A stretch of DNA of 64,000 nt from positions 13,231,001 to 13,295,000 of the forward strand of contig CATNEN010000007.1 in assembly GCA_950097015.1 (NCBI GenBank). Reading direction: 5' to 3'. Source of the stretch: Macrostomum hystrix (taxonomy: Eukaryota; Platyhelminthes; Macrostomidae). This document shows, piece after piece, positions 30,720 to 43,094 of the stretch. Under the pieces are notes generated by a model. That model was not told the origin of the DNA. It saw only the letters and a list, made by a program, of their open reading frames with translations, and searched no databases. Numbering within the stretch: position 1 is the first letter of the stretch; each line of letters opens with the position of its first letter. The translations under genes and the position numbers were made by a program.

Positions 30720-31850
30720 GATTAGTCCTGTCTCTCAAACTGTATTAAGATCCAGGTGGCTCCTGCTGTGTAGTCTCCTTTGCTTTGACCACTGGATCAG
30801 CCAGTAGTCCCTCCAGACTTGGTCTCAATGGGCACTCTAGCATTGGTTGATTCTGTAGTTTTGCACACTGCTCAGTTTTGTGGGTGCCAGTAACCTAAAG
30901 TAATTTGGGTTCCACTGTCTCCTACATTTTCTGTCCAGTCTTTCACAGTTGATTCACATGTTTTTTCCAGAGTATTTCACAAACTCAAACCATGTAGGTC
31001 AGTGGGGCTGTCCACCTGATGATTGTTCCGACAGCCCACTTGTCCTTCCCTCTTTGTTGATCATGAGTCAGTACTCTCTCCGCCAGAAAACTCCACCACA
31101 GCCGATTATGCCCTGTCATGCAGTTCCTTCTGTTGATCCTGGCTGCACAGAACTTTTGACTTGGCATTAGGAAACAGGAGCAGCAACCTTGTTCTGACAG
31201 TTCTGCAAAACAGCAATTCAGATGGCATCTTGCCTGTTTTGCTGTGAGGTATTGTCTTGGCACCCAACAGAAAATTTGAAAGCTACTTCAGCATATCAGG
31301 ATCAATGGAAGCTTTTGGCACCTTTTTGACCTGCTTGACTATTTTTTCTGACAAGCCATTTGATCTTGGATGCCCAGGGCTACTCAGCGAATGTTGGATC
31401 CCATTTTGCCATAGGAACTTCTTAAAATGGATGTAAATGGAAAGCCATTGTCAGTGAAGCACCTGTGGCAATCCAAACCATGAAGATCTCCCTTAGACAC
31501 CGAACTGTGTTGTCCAATGTCACATTCTTCATTGGAATCACTTTGGGAAATTTACTCGTTGCATCAACAACCACCAGAAACATCCACAACTTGTATGGCC
31601 CTAAGAAATCTACGTGAATCTGAGTCCATGAAGTCGTTGGCCATGTCAGTGGGCTCAGTGCTAGAAGTGCTAGACCTCTGCAGCTGGCCTCCATTTCATG
31701 TCTGTATTTCATTAATTCAATTGAAGTTCTCAACCCCTCAAAATAATAGGCAATTATTAGACAATAGAAGAACTCTGACCCATAACAAAGGCAGAGAAAG
31801 CTCACCTTGCCCCATCCATTTGCAGCACACCCCATGAATTGCCACTGAGT
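30720..31850 (-). pseudogene. Ty3/Gypsy-type retrotransposon integrase remnant
   Basis: Reading on the minus strand from about 31750 down: HVDFLGPYKLWMFLVVVDA (integrase core with the first catalytic Asp), then after a frameshift WQNGIQHSLSSPGHPRSNGL, which carries the typical N-G-x-x-H...PGHPxSNG motif preceding the catalytic Glu region. Next come GKMPSELLFCRTVRTRL and a C-terminal GKDKWAVGTIIRWTAPLTYM. At least two frameshifts and in-frame stops are present, so it is dead. Reverse transcriptase, gag and LTRs were not recognised nearby. Confidence 0.8.
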
Positions 31851-31929
31851 TCTGTTAGGTGAGCCTGAGCAAGCAACATATTGCTTAAATAACCTGCTGA
31901 AACATAAATTTAACACTATTGGAATCATT

Positions 31930-32958
31930 TAATACAACTACAACTGAGCACAGTATATGAATTATTTATATTGACATCTCATTCCCATCACGGTCATCAC
32001 TAACATCTTAATGTGTAACACTAACATCACTAACATCAGACTGTGTAATTTATGTCTGACACTCTAACATATTCATTCCAAATTAAATTTACTACCCAAT
32101 ATTTTATCATGCATGCATAGCTTTAAAACCACTTCAATAATACAAAATTTCAGAAAAATTACATACAAAATTAAAATATTTACATTTTTCCTAAATAAAA
32201 AAAAATATAAATTTTGGAAATCTCTAGTCCTAAGTATAGCAGTTCATTAATATATTTTTTGTTATGCATACTGACCTTGTTTGGTTTACTGTGAAAAAAG
32301 GAACTTGGGATTTTGCATCATATGTGATGCATCTTAAAAATGAGTGAGAAAGTATCACTAGAGAATTCTCACATATGTCCTTACATTATTGCAAAGATAA
32401 ATGTAACAACTAAATTGGCTAGAAAATGCTGATTGAACTGACACACACATACCCAGTTTGTATAAATTGTAGTTTGTATGTTTGTAAGTAAAAATGTAAA
32501 ATTTTATAAACTAAGAGTTAATGCTTAGGACATAATATTGTGCCTTGTGTTAGAAATATTTCTGTAATATTACTTATTACATGTGTAATTAATATTACAC
32601 AGATCGAATTTTTTAGAAAGGTTATGTTAAAATACAAAACAAGTTGTAAATAGCGCAGGAAGTTGCTAGAATTAATTTATGTACACTGCAAGTCTAACCT
32701 GCTTGAATGCATACTTGAATACTACTATTCCTAGTTAAAATAGAAAACGAGTGTCACAATTGTGATATTGTGACTATTGTCTAAAGGAGTCAGGAGTCAG
32801 GACTACACTTAATTTATACATTTACCAACATCTAGATCTACATGTACTATCTTTATTTTATAGGCCTTTATCATAATCAATGCTGTGCTTATTAGTACCC
32901 CAAATAGTGTACCCAGGTTAAATATAGACGGTTGTGTAAAGTATTTGGCTTTTTTCAG
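31930..32958. other. AT-rich region upstream of DPH1
   Basis: Very AT-rich with no coding frame. It presumably holds the DPH1 promoter or a 5' UTR intron; no specific element can be assigned. Confidence 0.4.
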
Positions 32959-32964
32959 TCAGCG

Positions 32965-33561
32965 ATGAAGCGATTCGTAGGCAGTGGGCAACAGTTGCCA
33001 CAAGACATCATTGACAATCCTTCACTACAAGCAGCTCTGGAGGTCCTGCCTAGCAACTACAACTTCGAGCTGCATAAAACTGCTTGGCGCATCCGACAGT
33101 GCAAGGCTAGCCGTGTAGCTCTTCAGTTTCCTGAGGGACTGCAGATGTTTGCGTGCACTATTGCAGAGGCACTCCGCAGCGCCTGTGGCGTTGATTGTGT
33201 CCTGCTTGGCGATGTTGCTTATGGTGCCTGTTGCGTTGATGACTTCACTGCACTGCTGCTGGGCTGTCAGCTTTTGGTGCACTATGGACATAGCTGCCTT
33301 GTCCCAATTGATCAGACTGCCGGTATCAAGATGCTCTATGTATTTGTAGACATCGCATTTGACACACAGCACCTGATTGACAGCGTTCGGGCCAATCTGC
33401 CTTGCCGAACTCGTCTAGCCCTCTTGGGCACCGTGCAGTTTGTTGCTAGCTTGCAGAGTTTGCGTCAGCAGCTGGAGGATTCAGGTTTCTGTGCCATTGT
33501 ACCGCAGTGCAAGCCTCTGTCCCCTGGTGAAGTTCTCGGCTGCACTGCTCCTCGCTTGCAG
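32965..33561 (+). CDS. DPH1: DPH1 exon 1
   Basis: Residues 1-199, from [12 protein letters not shown] to LGCTAPRLQ, with the first two cluster cysteines. Donor GTACGC, phase 0. Confidence 0.93.
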
Positions 33562-36373
33562 GTACGCTCTTACTTTCGATGAGCAAAGATAGGCTAACTG
33601 TTTCGAATTTCTATTTAAAGCATAGTTAATTTGCATTTCAAACTATTTGGTAATACATTTCTCACATTTCACCTCTTACGTTTTTGCACGCTTACTATGT
33701 TTTTACGACACCGGTCAAGACTTTTATTGAGATAGACATTGCCAAAGGATGTCCCCATTTGTCTCAAATTATATAGTAGTAAATAATACTTTTATAAAAG
33801 TTTGTTATAATTGTTAAATTAACAAAAGTATTGTTGACAAACAATAATAATCAACAGCGTTCCAGTGAAATAGAACAAAAGGCGGAACAATTGTTTGACA
33901 GATGTCTAGTTATTATCGAGTATTTATAGCTGCGTCTGCCTAGGTGTTTCAGGTCAGTTGTTAGTGCAGTCATTTTAGTATATAAGCCTCTATGGACTCC
34001 CTCCCGGTCGCTTTATATTAACATTGTGTAGTGCACTTTTGTACATTCTACACTTAAGTATTGAGTAGCAACCACCTGAACCTTTCGTCATTTATCTTAA
34101 TTTTTTACTGATTAGCTATCTAATCGAGTCGCTGCTCTCCCCATGCTCTTCTTCCCCAGACTTGGCTTCGAATTGACTGGACCCGCTTTACATTGCTGCC
34201 AGAGTTGCTCGCACACAACATTATTTTTATTTTCATTGTTAATCAGCTTAGAAGTATATTTCATGTATTTCCACCCATTTTTCACAGGGCACAGCAGACG
34301 CTATCTTGTTTATCGGCGATGGCCGTTTTCACCTAGAATCGGCTATGCTCGCTAATCCGCACCTGCCTGCCTACCAATACAACCCCTACGATAAGCGACT
34401 CACCAGTGAGCGCTTTGCTCATGACGAGGTTCTGCGAATTCGCCGGGTTGCCATTGAAACTGCCAGGTGCGCGCGAACTTTCGGTCTCATTCAAGGCAGT
34501 CTGGGCAGGCAAGGCTCGGTTAGGGTCGTGCAGCGGCTTGAGGCTCGCCTGGCCGCAGCTGGCAAGAACTACATAACATTACTAATGTCAGAGATATTCC
34601 CTGCAAAGTTAGCGCTCTTTCCGGATGTTGATGCCTGGGTTCAGGTATGTGGCTCTTGTGTTTTCCAAAGTGCTTAAAAGTGTGATCATTAAATGCAGTT
34701 TCTCCTCATTTTCCCTTGTACGAGCATACCCTGCTTTAATTAGGCTGGCAGGTTTAAGGAATTTTATATAGGCTTCTCTATACTTGTTACTATAATGTTG
34801 CTTGATATTTAGCGAAGCAATCGGATGCTCTACTAATATGAACTTAAGTCCTTGAAGGAACAGACAGTGTCTGCGTTCATCTGGAGCATAAAAGCTTCCG
34901 TACCTGCCTCTAGAACGTAAAGGACTTCGCCTGCCTTCAGCCACGCAAAAGCCATCTGCCAAAATAGAGTCTGACAGTCAGCTTTCATACCATCAAGAAG
35001 TTCAACTTCGAGCTCTGCTACTGGCCAGAGCAAGAGAATGAGTGCCCAACATTCTTAGCCAGACTTGTAAGGCAGCTAGCTAACATTTCAGGACGTATTT
35101 CGTTGTAGAGCGATTCCGCGACAGCCCTTTGCTGGATCTCTTTAGGGCAATTAGTGACAGTTTTGATCACGCCTTTCGCAGAGTCGATGGTTACCTCACC
35201 TGTCATGCAGTGCAGTGATCTACGAGTAAAAATCGAGAGCTGACCGAGCCCTGCTGCTGATCAGGGGCATGCAGCATCACGTCCAGAGCTGGGCCGCCAG
35301 CTGAGCCACCTGCCTTCGGCGACATGCTATTGACAGAGGTCTTCATCAGCAATTGCAGACGCCTGGGAGCAGCTTCAAGACGGGGACGATGGCCATAAAC
35401 ATGCCGAGGCTAAACTCGGCTAATCAGTATTTAGCCTCTTCAGTAGAAGCGTTTGCTAGACAGATATGACGGCCTGACTCTTATCGTCCTGTTTAAACAA
35501 TAAAGTTACTGTTTACTGTTAAATTTTTGCCAGTTATTTTAGTTTGTTTGTCGTCCCTCCAACAAAATTTCTTTCGAGTTATGCTGTATTGTTATTCCCA
35601 TTAGACGTTACAGTAGCGAGAAACTAACAATTTTTATCTGATCTGGTAAAAAATATATAATTTATTAAATCTGCCCCGATTGAACCAGATATGCAGCAAT
35701 TGCGCGGCGCATCTGAAATCGGCGTACAGCTCATTAGTCCATGGACTGGGGAATGCAGCGCACCCACCCTCAATTACCCCCAGCTGATGCTGGTACCCAT
35801 TTATCAGAGCCTGGTGCTTATCAGATTACGGGTGATTTATCAGCTGGGTGAACTGAAGAAATGCAAAGTTGTGTCTTGCTAACGGACAAATTGTTCCAGT
35901 GAACTCGGGTTGATTTGAGCCTTATCTACCTAATAGCATTCAAGCAGAACTAAGTGTTACCTAATTAAAATTAAGCTTTTAGGACTGAGCCCATACCTTA
36001 TCTACGAGCTTGTGTTTATCAACCCATCTGACAGGTGGCTTGTCCCCGACTGTCCGTGGACTGGGGTGCCGAGTTCCCTAAGCCACTACTGACGCCATAC
36101 GAGCTGTGCGCACTGCTAGGCGTGGCGCCCGCACCCGACACCGCATATCCCACAGACTTCTACGCATACGATAGCCTTGGTGACTGGACCCCGAACCACG
36201 GCGGCAACCGCAGCACCAGAGGCGGTCAGACTGCAGCTAAATCGGCGATTTCTGTCCAACCCGCTGCCAGCCAGTTGCAGGCTGGTAGCTGCGGCTGCCA
36301 CGGCCTCTCTGGATGTCCCAATGCGACCTGCTGTTCTGCTGGAGAGCCAATCATTGTTGGCGACCTCCAGTAG
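32965..36373 (+). CDS. DPH1: DPH1, 2-(3-amino-3-carboxypropyl)histidine synthase subunit 1
   Basis: Cytosolic iron-sulphur radical-SAM-like enzyme. With DPH2 it transfers the 3-amino-3-carboxypropyl group of S-adenosylmethionine to a histidine of elongation factor 2, the first step of diphthamide synthesis. Exons 32965-33561, 34288-34644 and 36035-36373 join in phase 0 to give 430 residues, near the usual 420-440. The three family cysteines for the 4Fe-4S cluster are visible: YGACCVDD (residue 89 or 90), [11 protein letters not shown] (182) and [11 protein letters not shown] (321). Other hallmarks are [31 protein letters not shown] and MSEIFPAKL. The ATG at 32965 lies 6 nt after an AG acceptor-like site (TTTTTTCAG); vertebrate proteins have a longer N-terminus, so an upstream exon is possible. 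The C-terminal tail is Cys-rich and variable. Confidence 0.95.
33562..34287. other. DPH1 intron 1
   Basis: AT-rich, no array and no recognised element. Confidence 0.6.
34288..34644 (+). CDS. DPH1: DPH1 exon 2
   Basis: Residues 200-318, with [24 protein letters not shown] and [20 protein letters not shown]. Acceptor CCCATTTTTCACAG, donor GTATGT. Confidence 0.93.
34833..35400 (-). pseudogene. Possible degenerate coding relic in DPH1 intron 2
   Basis: On the minus strand several short frames overlap and succeed each other as if one reading frame had been broken: about 35400-35215, then 35206-35018 ([40 protein letters not shown]), then 35033-34833 ([31 protein letters not shown]). I do not recognise the family. 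It could equally be chance. Confidence 0.25.
36035..36373 (+). CDS. DPH1: DPH1 exon 3 and stop
   Basis: Residues 319-430, opening [19 protein letters not shown] with the third cluster cysteine, then [19 protein letters not shown] and a Cys-rich tail. Acceptor CATCTGACAG. Confidence 0.93.
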   Translation: MACPRLSVDWGAEFPKPLLTPYELCALLGVAPAPDTAYPTDFYAYDSLGDWTPNHGGNRSTRGGQTAAKSAISVQPAASQLQAGSCGCHGLSGCPNATCCSAGEPIIVGDLQ

Positions 36374-39300
36374 TTGTTGCTTTAGCAATTTACGGAATGA
36401 GGGACTGACAACCTTTAGTTGACTGTAAAGGCAGATGCCAATAATCAATCGTCATAAAATATCTAATGTCAGACCAGCTTTTCCCTAATAGTGCAGCATA
36501 AGTGCCTATGCTCCCACGCATATGGGGCTTGTGTGCAACATTGTGCTTTTCGTGCGCCCTCTGATTCAAGAATAGACATAGGTAGCTACCACTGTGCCTG
36601 CACTTTGGATCAAGTTATTCTTATCTTAATTTTATTACCAAGACTGGTCTCCTATGTACTTCCTGACATTCTATACATAGATTTGACTCGGTCAGAGTGG
36701 TTTGACAATTTAGGATTCGTATATCGATTTTGAGTGCTTAATTGGTCTAGGCACGGGTGCGTAAAAGCGACTTCGATTCGTGACCGACTCAGACTGGATT
36801 GAAGTGGCGCGCTTTGTCACGGGATCCGTAAAGAATGTTGGGAAGGAACTCAACAGGAACTCGAGCGATACTGTCAAGCAAGCTATTATGAGTGTCTTGG
36901 CCGACGAAATCCACTGTTCTGTGGAAGCTATGAAGCTCTACTTGGCGAAGCGACAAAAACCCATTCCGTCTAGCAGTTCAGGCTCTGTGCGTTAACTGCA
37001 CGCTAAAATGGTGCAAAAACATGGGCTAGCGTGATACAATGAAGTAGGATGTACATCAGGTTCTACGGTCTTGACGGATCCATGAAGATCCTGACGGTCC
37101 TGAATTTTCTAATTCTGTCTACTTTGAAGAGCAGTGTAAACTTGTAGTGAGATAAAATGCATTAAATTGAAAGTCATGGTCCTTTTGACCACTCTCCTTT
37201 GCCGTAACGTTATAAAAATTGCAATTTTTGGCTTGTACTTAAAATTTTGGATTGATGCCTCTTGAGGTGCTCTGTTCGGCAACCTGGCTTTGAATTTTGT
37301 TAGGCGTGATCAGCACCAGCCAAATTTTTTATTTGAGCGGAACTTGCTCTTTGGTGGTAGCCGCATCATATATCGTGAGCATGCATGTAAGCTGTACACG
37401 CGCTCTAAATATGAAAATATCTGTAAAATGCTACACATCAACTTATCGCCACAAAAGTTTTCCAATAAAGTCGCCTGCGTATTCGGTTGCAAATCGTATG
37501 CTGAGTGGTAAATAACTTGAAATCAGCATTCTTAAGGTTGGACAATATTAAGGAAAGGAATTTGCATCAATAACAATTACTATGATCTTATTGTGTACGA
37601 CTGGCTAGAAGTACAATTATATAAAGCAGCAAAGAGTTTGCTAAAAGCGAGCGCAGAGCCGCAGACTAATATTGTTCGGATTCCAAGAACTGAGGGGTGA
37701 GCTTGAAAATGCGGATGCCAGATGGCATTGGTATGGGCAGCTTGCTTATTCCTCTTTATCATCCAAGAACGTTGGAAGAACGAAAGGTGGCGCGGTGCGG
37801 TGACCGTTCGATGGCTAATATCGGCCATTAGGATTACAATGGTTATTCCTATTGTTAATTCTATATATGATCACACCGTGTCCAGCCCTCCATGTCAACT
37901 GGCGGCCGGGTCAAACCGTGTCCATTTCTCCCTGGTAGCTGCGCCTATCAGAGCTTACAGAGCGGGTGCCAGAAGGACCCAGTTGGAGTCGCCTCCTAGA
38001 GCCGCCCTGGTATGCTGACACTCTGGTCATGGAGCTACTGCGGTTTTGCTGCTGCTGTAAGACTCCGGCTTGGTTTGGGGCTGATACCGGTCTGCTGCGG
38101 TGGCTTAGCAAAAGTGCTGCAGTTCCGTCCCTGCCTTCTGCAACAGATAAATAAATTGTTGTACACACTGAGGCTCCATAAAATGTCATCTGTCTGAGCC
38201 ACAAGAGCTGCACCTAATTATGTTAATGCGAGTAGCAGTGGAAAGACCACGTATTTCAAATACTGACATTTTTATCGTCTAAAATATTCTACCAATCGCC
38301 ATGAAAATGCATAGCAATGGCAAAATTTTCCGCTCTATCCGATTAAACAACTTCCAGAATCACAAAACACATCGGCAACGTCGAGATATTCCACGATTGT
38401 CGCCGGGGTGTCAGGTGGCAATAATCACCTATATTTTCAATCTTTTTCTGCTCACAACATATCATTATGGAGTCGGCTCCACAATGTCAATCAGTCACAG
38501 GGACCTTTGTTCTCAGTATCCCTGCAGTGACCAGAGTTGCCTTCCTCACCGTCTGCAAGCATCGGCGGCAACCGTCGGGACCTTCAACAAAAGCACCCGA
38601 TTGAAATCTTAAAAGACGGCTGCTTTTGATCAAGTTTCCCAATGGGGGATAGCGTGGACTTTCTTCTGTTAAGAGTAAGTATTACGAGTTACTTACTAGA
38701 AAGCAACTGTATACTCTTTTAGCATCCAAACTCGTATAATTAAAACACAGCGAGAAAGCAAGGATATTGAGCGAGAAACCAAAGCAAACCAGCTTCCTTA
38801 ACATGAAGTTTAGTAAATAAGCTACGCTCAAAAGCCACGTACTTCAGGCACATTCGCCTCGCCAGATTCAACATAAACATTATCCTGCGTATTAAAAAAA
38901 ACACGAGGTCTGCTGGCTAGAAGCTTGTTGGCGGGTCGCTTGCGCAAAAAAGCGAGGCGAAGCGAGAAGCGAGAACGGACCTCTTTTAACCCCATGCTGG
39001 AACTGGGCACAGGGCTAAAAGAGGCCCACGCGCTGGCACCCACCCCGACTAAGGCCCACGGCGCAACCATGCACCCAGCCAAAACACGCACCAACGGCAA
39101 AGTGACAGTGACAACCACCCCGGCCCCCGTCAGCAGCGATTGCCAGCCAATTTACACTTTCCGTCTTTTATTAGCACCACTGACCTGAACTGTGAGAAAT
39201 TAAACAGTCCTCACCCTAGCTTAACCTAACAATTGGGCGTTGTCAGCTTCCTGTAGTCCCAGACTGCTAGCAGTGTACTCTTCAAAATCAAGTTTCTTTC

Positions 39301-39759
39301 AACTCGCTCAAAGACAATTACTGTACAATGCGTCTTATCTTTCCCGAACCTTCACAAGGCTTTGTGACAGCCAAAATAGGCCGCATGTTCAATGTCCTTG
39401 AGACGGAGGTTCTCTATGGGTTTCGGAATTCACTACTTCGCTTATGCTGCTGTAAGACCGTGGGTTAAGTTGCAGTGAATAACAAAAAGGAGGCCTCATT
39501 TATTTATATAAATATATTTATTGCCAAAGTTGGGGCGGGTGTAACCACCGTAAACACGCACACGCTGCAGCGCCAACCCCCACCCCAAACAAGCCGCACG
39601 TGCACATCTAAGTGCACGCACACCAACAAGCCAGACTACACTGCTTAAAAGAGCCACTCATTATTTGATAATGATCTATCCTTCTCAGTTCTACTAGTAG
39701 AATCAAAGTCAAGACAGATTGATATACGAGCATATCATCGCAGTACTTTTAGTTCTCAC
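36374..39759. other. Intergenic, no gene firmly recognised
   Basis: Between convergent DPH1 and the SYD-1-like gene. A plus-strand frame at 36764-36995 encodes TDSDWIEVARFVTGSVKNVG and DEIHCSVEAMKLYLAKRQKP and ends in a stop, but lacks an ATG and a recognisable family. The last exon(s) of the SYD-1-like gene should lie in the right part of this stretch but could not be pinned down. Confidence 0.4.
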
Positions 39760-39973
39760 CCTTAGTCTCAGTCCAGATTTCAAGGATATACTTGAGCACG
39801 TCGCTCATTCTGTCAAGTCGAAGGACTTCCGGGTCCATCTGTCTAGCCGCATCCGGGGACGGGAAGAGAAGCAGTGGGCCCAGGCATGCGGCGAGCTGCC
39901 CAGTGGTCATCTTGTTGACGTCCGCCTTCGCGGCCACTCGCTTTAAGTGGTCCAGGAGAGTCAGTAAAGTTTC
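39760..39973 (-). CDS. SYD-1-like exon 4 (end of RhoGAP)
   Basis: Encodes ETLLTLLDHLKRVAAKADVN, KMTTGQLAACLGPLLLFPSP and SDVLKYILEIWTETK, the last helices of RhoGAP. Acceptor ATACCCGGCAG, donor GTGAGA with a one-base carry; the following exon was not found. Confidence 0.85.
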
Positions 39974-42900
39974 CTGCCGGGTATCGGGGGCGAGCTCATT
40001 AGCATATTCATTAGTGCATTCATTCTAGCATTGCTAGTAGAGCCCTTGCCCATATGCATCCCAATCCCCAGATTCTGACTCTTCAGATGGCCCAACATAC
40101 GTGCCGAGCTTCAGCAGTAGACCATGGCATGCTGATCGAAATGAATTCTGAAACAGACTGTGTTCAGTAATCCCACACAAATTGAACATATCACCCCTCG
40201 CGTCCTCCTGCACTGATCTGTTTCTTTCTGGATAGAAACCATCGCATCCCTGGTTGCTAGCATTTTCGGATCTCCTCTAAATTGAAGTGGCGAACATGCA
40301 TGATGTGCAATTGTGAGCAGTTTCGAATGAGCTTATAACATCCTACTTCCTCTAGGATGGACAGGAGGAAGAAGTCGAATAAGTCAGAGAGCTTTACTGG
40401 ACTTAATATGAGCTGCTTATTGTCGACAATCTTTGTTGTATCGTGACTTGACTTGAAGTGCGCAGTGTGGGGCTGCACCCCAATTGTTATTGGCGCTGAG
40501 TTTAGGACTGCTTGCTCTCTCCCCGCCTGCTCTGTCTGTCAATGTACGCTTATGCCTAACCGTCTAATCTATTAGCTGATGCTTTACTCGTATCTGCATG
40601 TACATCTATGTGCAATGCCAACTATAATAAATAACAACCTCTCGCCCATTTGCGGCTCAAGTTTGGCTAGCCAGCCACGACACGACAATCTTTAAATTAA
40701 CAGTTTTTGTTCATTCTCGAGACATTTATAGCTTTTCACGTGCTTTAAAAAATGAGTTGAGGAAAATGCTGCCTTCTACGAGTATTCCTAGAACTCTTCG
40801 TCATGTACTTATCTAAAACCTACATTTTCACTCATTCACTTATCACGCATGACTGCTGAGCTTGAAATGACATGTTTAAATCGCTTTAGTGTCGACTTAG
40901 TTTACATCGAATTAAAAGGATGAAAAAGTTGACGCTATGTTTTTCGGACAGCGGCCACATCATCAACCGAAAAGATCGGCGCCACCGCTCATTTTACGAG
41001 TCTGTTGACAAAAGTGAATTGTCAATCGGCGGACACAGTCTCAAAGAAGCGTCAAAATTGCCCGCTGGTGCAATCGAGTGTATTCTTCCGATTCGTACAA
41101 AAACAAGCAGCGGTCAGCCCATAGTCACTTGGAACTTGGTGACCCTTTTAAAGCCTTCGTCAGCCGAACCAAACCGCCAGTGACAGCTGATCCACCCAAA
41201 GTACGTTGCTTGATTTAAGGGGAAGCGTAAGCGTAGCAACCACAGAAGACGCGTAAAATCTTATGCCATAGGGCACATTCTCGGTTTCAGAGAACTACTG
41301 GTTAGAGGCTGTGAGTTTGTTAGAATTTTGATCGAAAAACACTTTTATAGGACCATTTGGACAGAACGGGCTAGAGTCGAAATTAACCTGTAGCTCATAC
41401 ATCTAGCGACGAGATTCAAGAGACTTTCGTCTACTTAGAGTACATTACGCTCGTATTGTCAAAACAAATCAAGGAATGATAAAAACTAAGAAGATCAACG
41501 TGCCTGGTTAGCCGGTGGCAGGCAGTCGAGTATGCTCAGCATGAGCTTGGCGCCACCTTTTGGATCTCCAGGCAGCCGAACTTGAAGAGCATCTAGCATC
41601 ATTCGGTACAAGGCGTTAGTGAAAAGTGGCTCTGGCAGCTCGCACAGAAAGTCCTTCAGAACTCCTGTGTGATTTCGAATGCGAAATCAAGGTTTAAAAA
41701 TCTACCATAAAAACTATTGATTATGAGTCGACATCGTCTTCAATGCAATGAGGGTTAATTATCAAAAGTCTGAGTTCACAGCCATGGCCTTTGACACAAG
41801 CGACTAAATTCAATAATCCTGGTTGCTTAAACTTTCTAAACCTTGCCTACGAGCGTATTGCGATGGCTCTAGGAGAGAAATGTCAGTCGATCAATGGTCG
41901 TTTCCAATATGCCATAATTTGCAGGGTACTGATATTCCTAGACACCGTGACACTTTCGGTATATCAAGCTGGGTTTTTTGGCCGATTGATAAATAACACT
42001 AGTTTATTTAATGATGTAACTAATCAAACACTAAGTAAACTGTTTGCTTCCAGCAACCATGCTTACCTGTGATAGCATGAATGTCTGCAACCTTTTCAGC
42101 AGATAAATCAACTTCAGCAACGCCCTGGTCCAGGGCCTCGCGAACTGGCTGCTTGTTACGGGAGGAGCCACTTAGCCGGTAGATACCTGCCACCTCTAGC
42201 CCACGCCGCTCAACCTCATCAATGCACTTTCGCACGAGCAGCGGCACAGCACTTTTTTCTCTCCGCGCCAGCAGGTCAAGAGGAACACCGAACACGCTAC
42301 TACGCTGTGCTGGTTGCCGGCAGAAGGTCTCAAGTACTTCGGCGAAAGTCACTTCAAAGTAAAGCTGTCCCTTAGGCTCAAGACTTAGTGCAATCTTCTC
42401 AGACTTGATGTGGCGTTGCCTGAAAGAAGCCAGGAGAGTTGCCAGGTTCATGTTGCCATAGAAGCACAATCGGTGTTTGCTTCGGGTATCCCATTGGTAC
42501 AGCAGAAATCCAAGCCCGCGGGCGCCGCTGCAGAAGATGTCAAACTGTTCATCCCATTCGAAGCAGTCAGTGCTTGTTCGGATCATAGAACGAGCTGCTC
42601 TGGCAGAATCCAGTTCCAGCAGACAGTAGAGATCTCTCAGTAATGACTGGGATGAGTGCAGCCCGACACCGGCAATTACATGGACACGAAGGACACCATC
42701 GGCTGGGGGAAAACCAAGCAGCGCAGGTGACTTTGCACTTCGGTCTGACGGACAGGGTCGGAATTCATGCTTTTTAACCTTTGCAGAGAACCGGGCAAGT
42801 TCCCAGTCCTTAACTCGGAACTTCTGTGCACCTTTTAAGTTAAGCACATCTTCTTTGGTTGTACGAGCAGCGGCCGCCATGACAGGTGTTGGCTGGCTGG

Positions 42901-43053
42901 CCTGCGCTGATGACGAGGTCGCAGCGGACAGCCTGACAAGACTCAACGGCAGAGCATGAGCGCCCGCCAACAGAGGATGAGAAATCTCGAAGTGATGTGA
43001 TGCTGCACTCAGGGATTCAGTACTGAGCTGCCTAGCTGAACTCGATGCAAACA

Positions 43054-43094
<41 letters not shown>

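Noticed and set aside
40920-41183. 87-codon plus-strand gene
   Set aside because: No family recognised, lies in an intron of the opposite-strand SYD-1-like gene, and no splice or promoter support.
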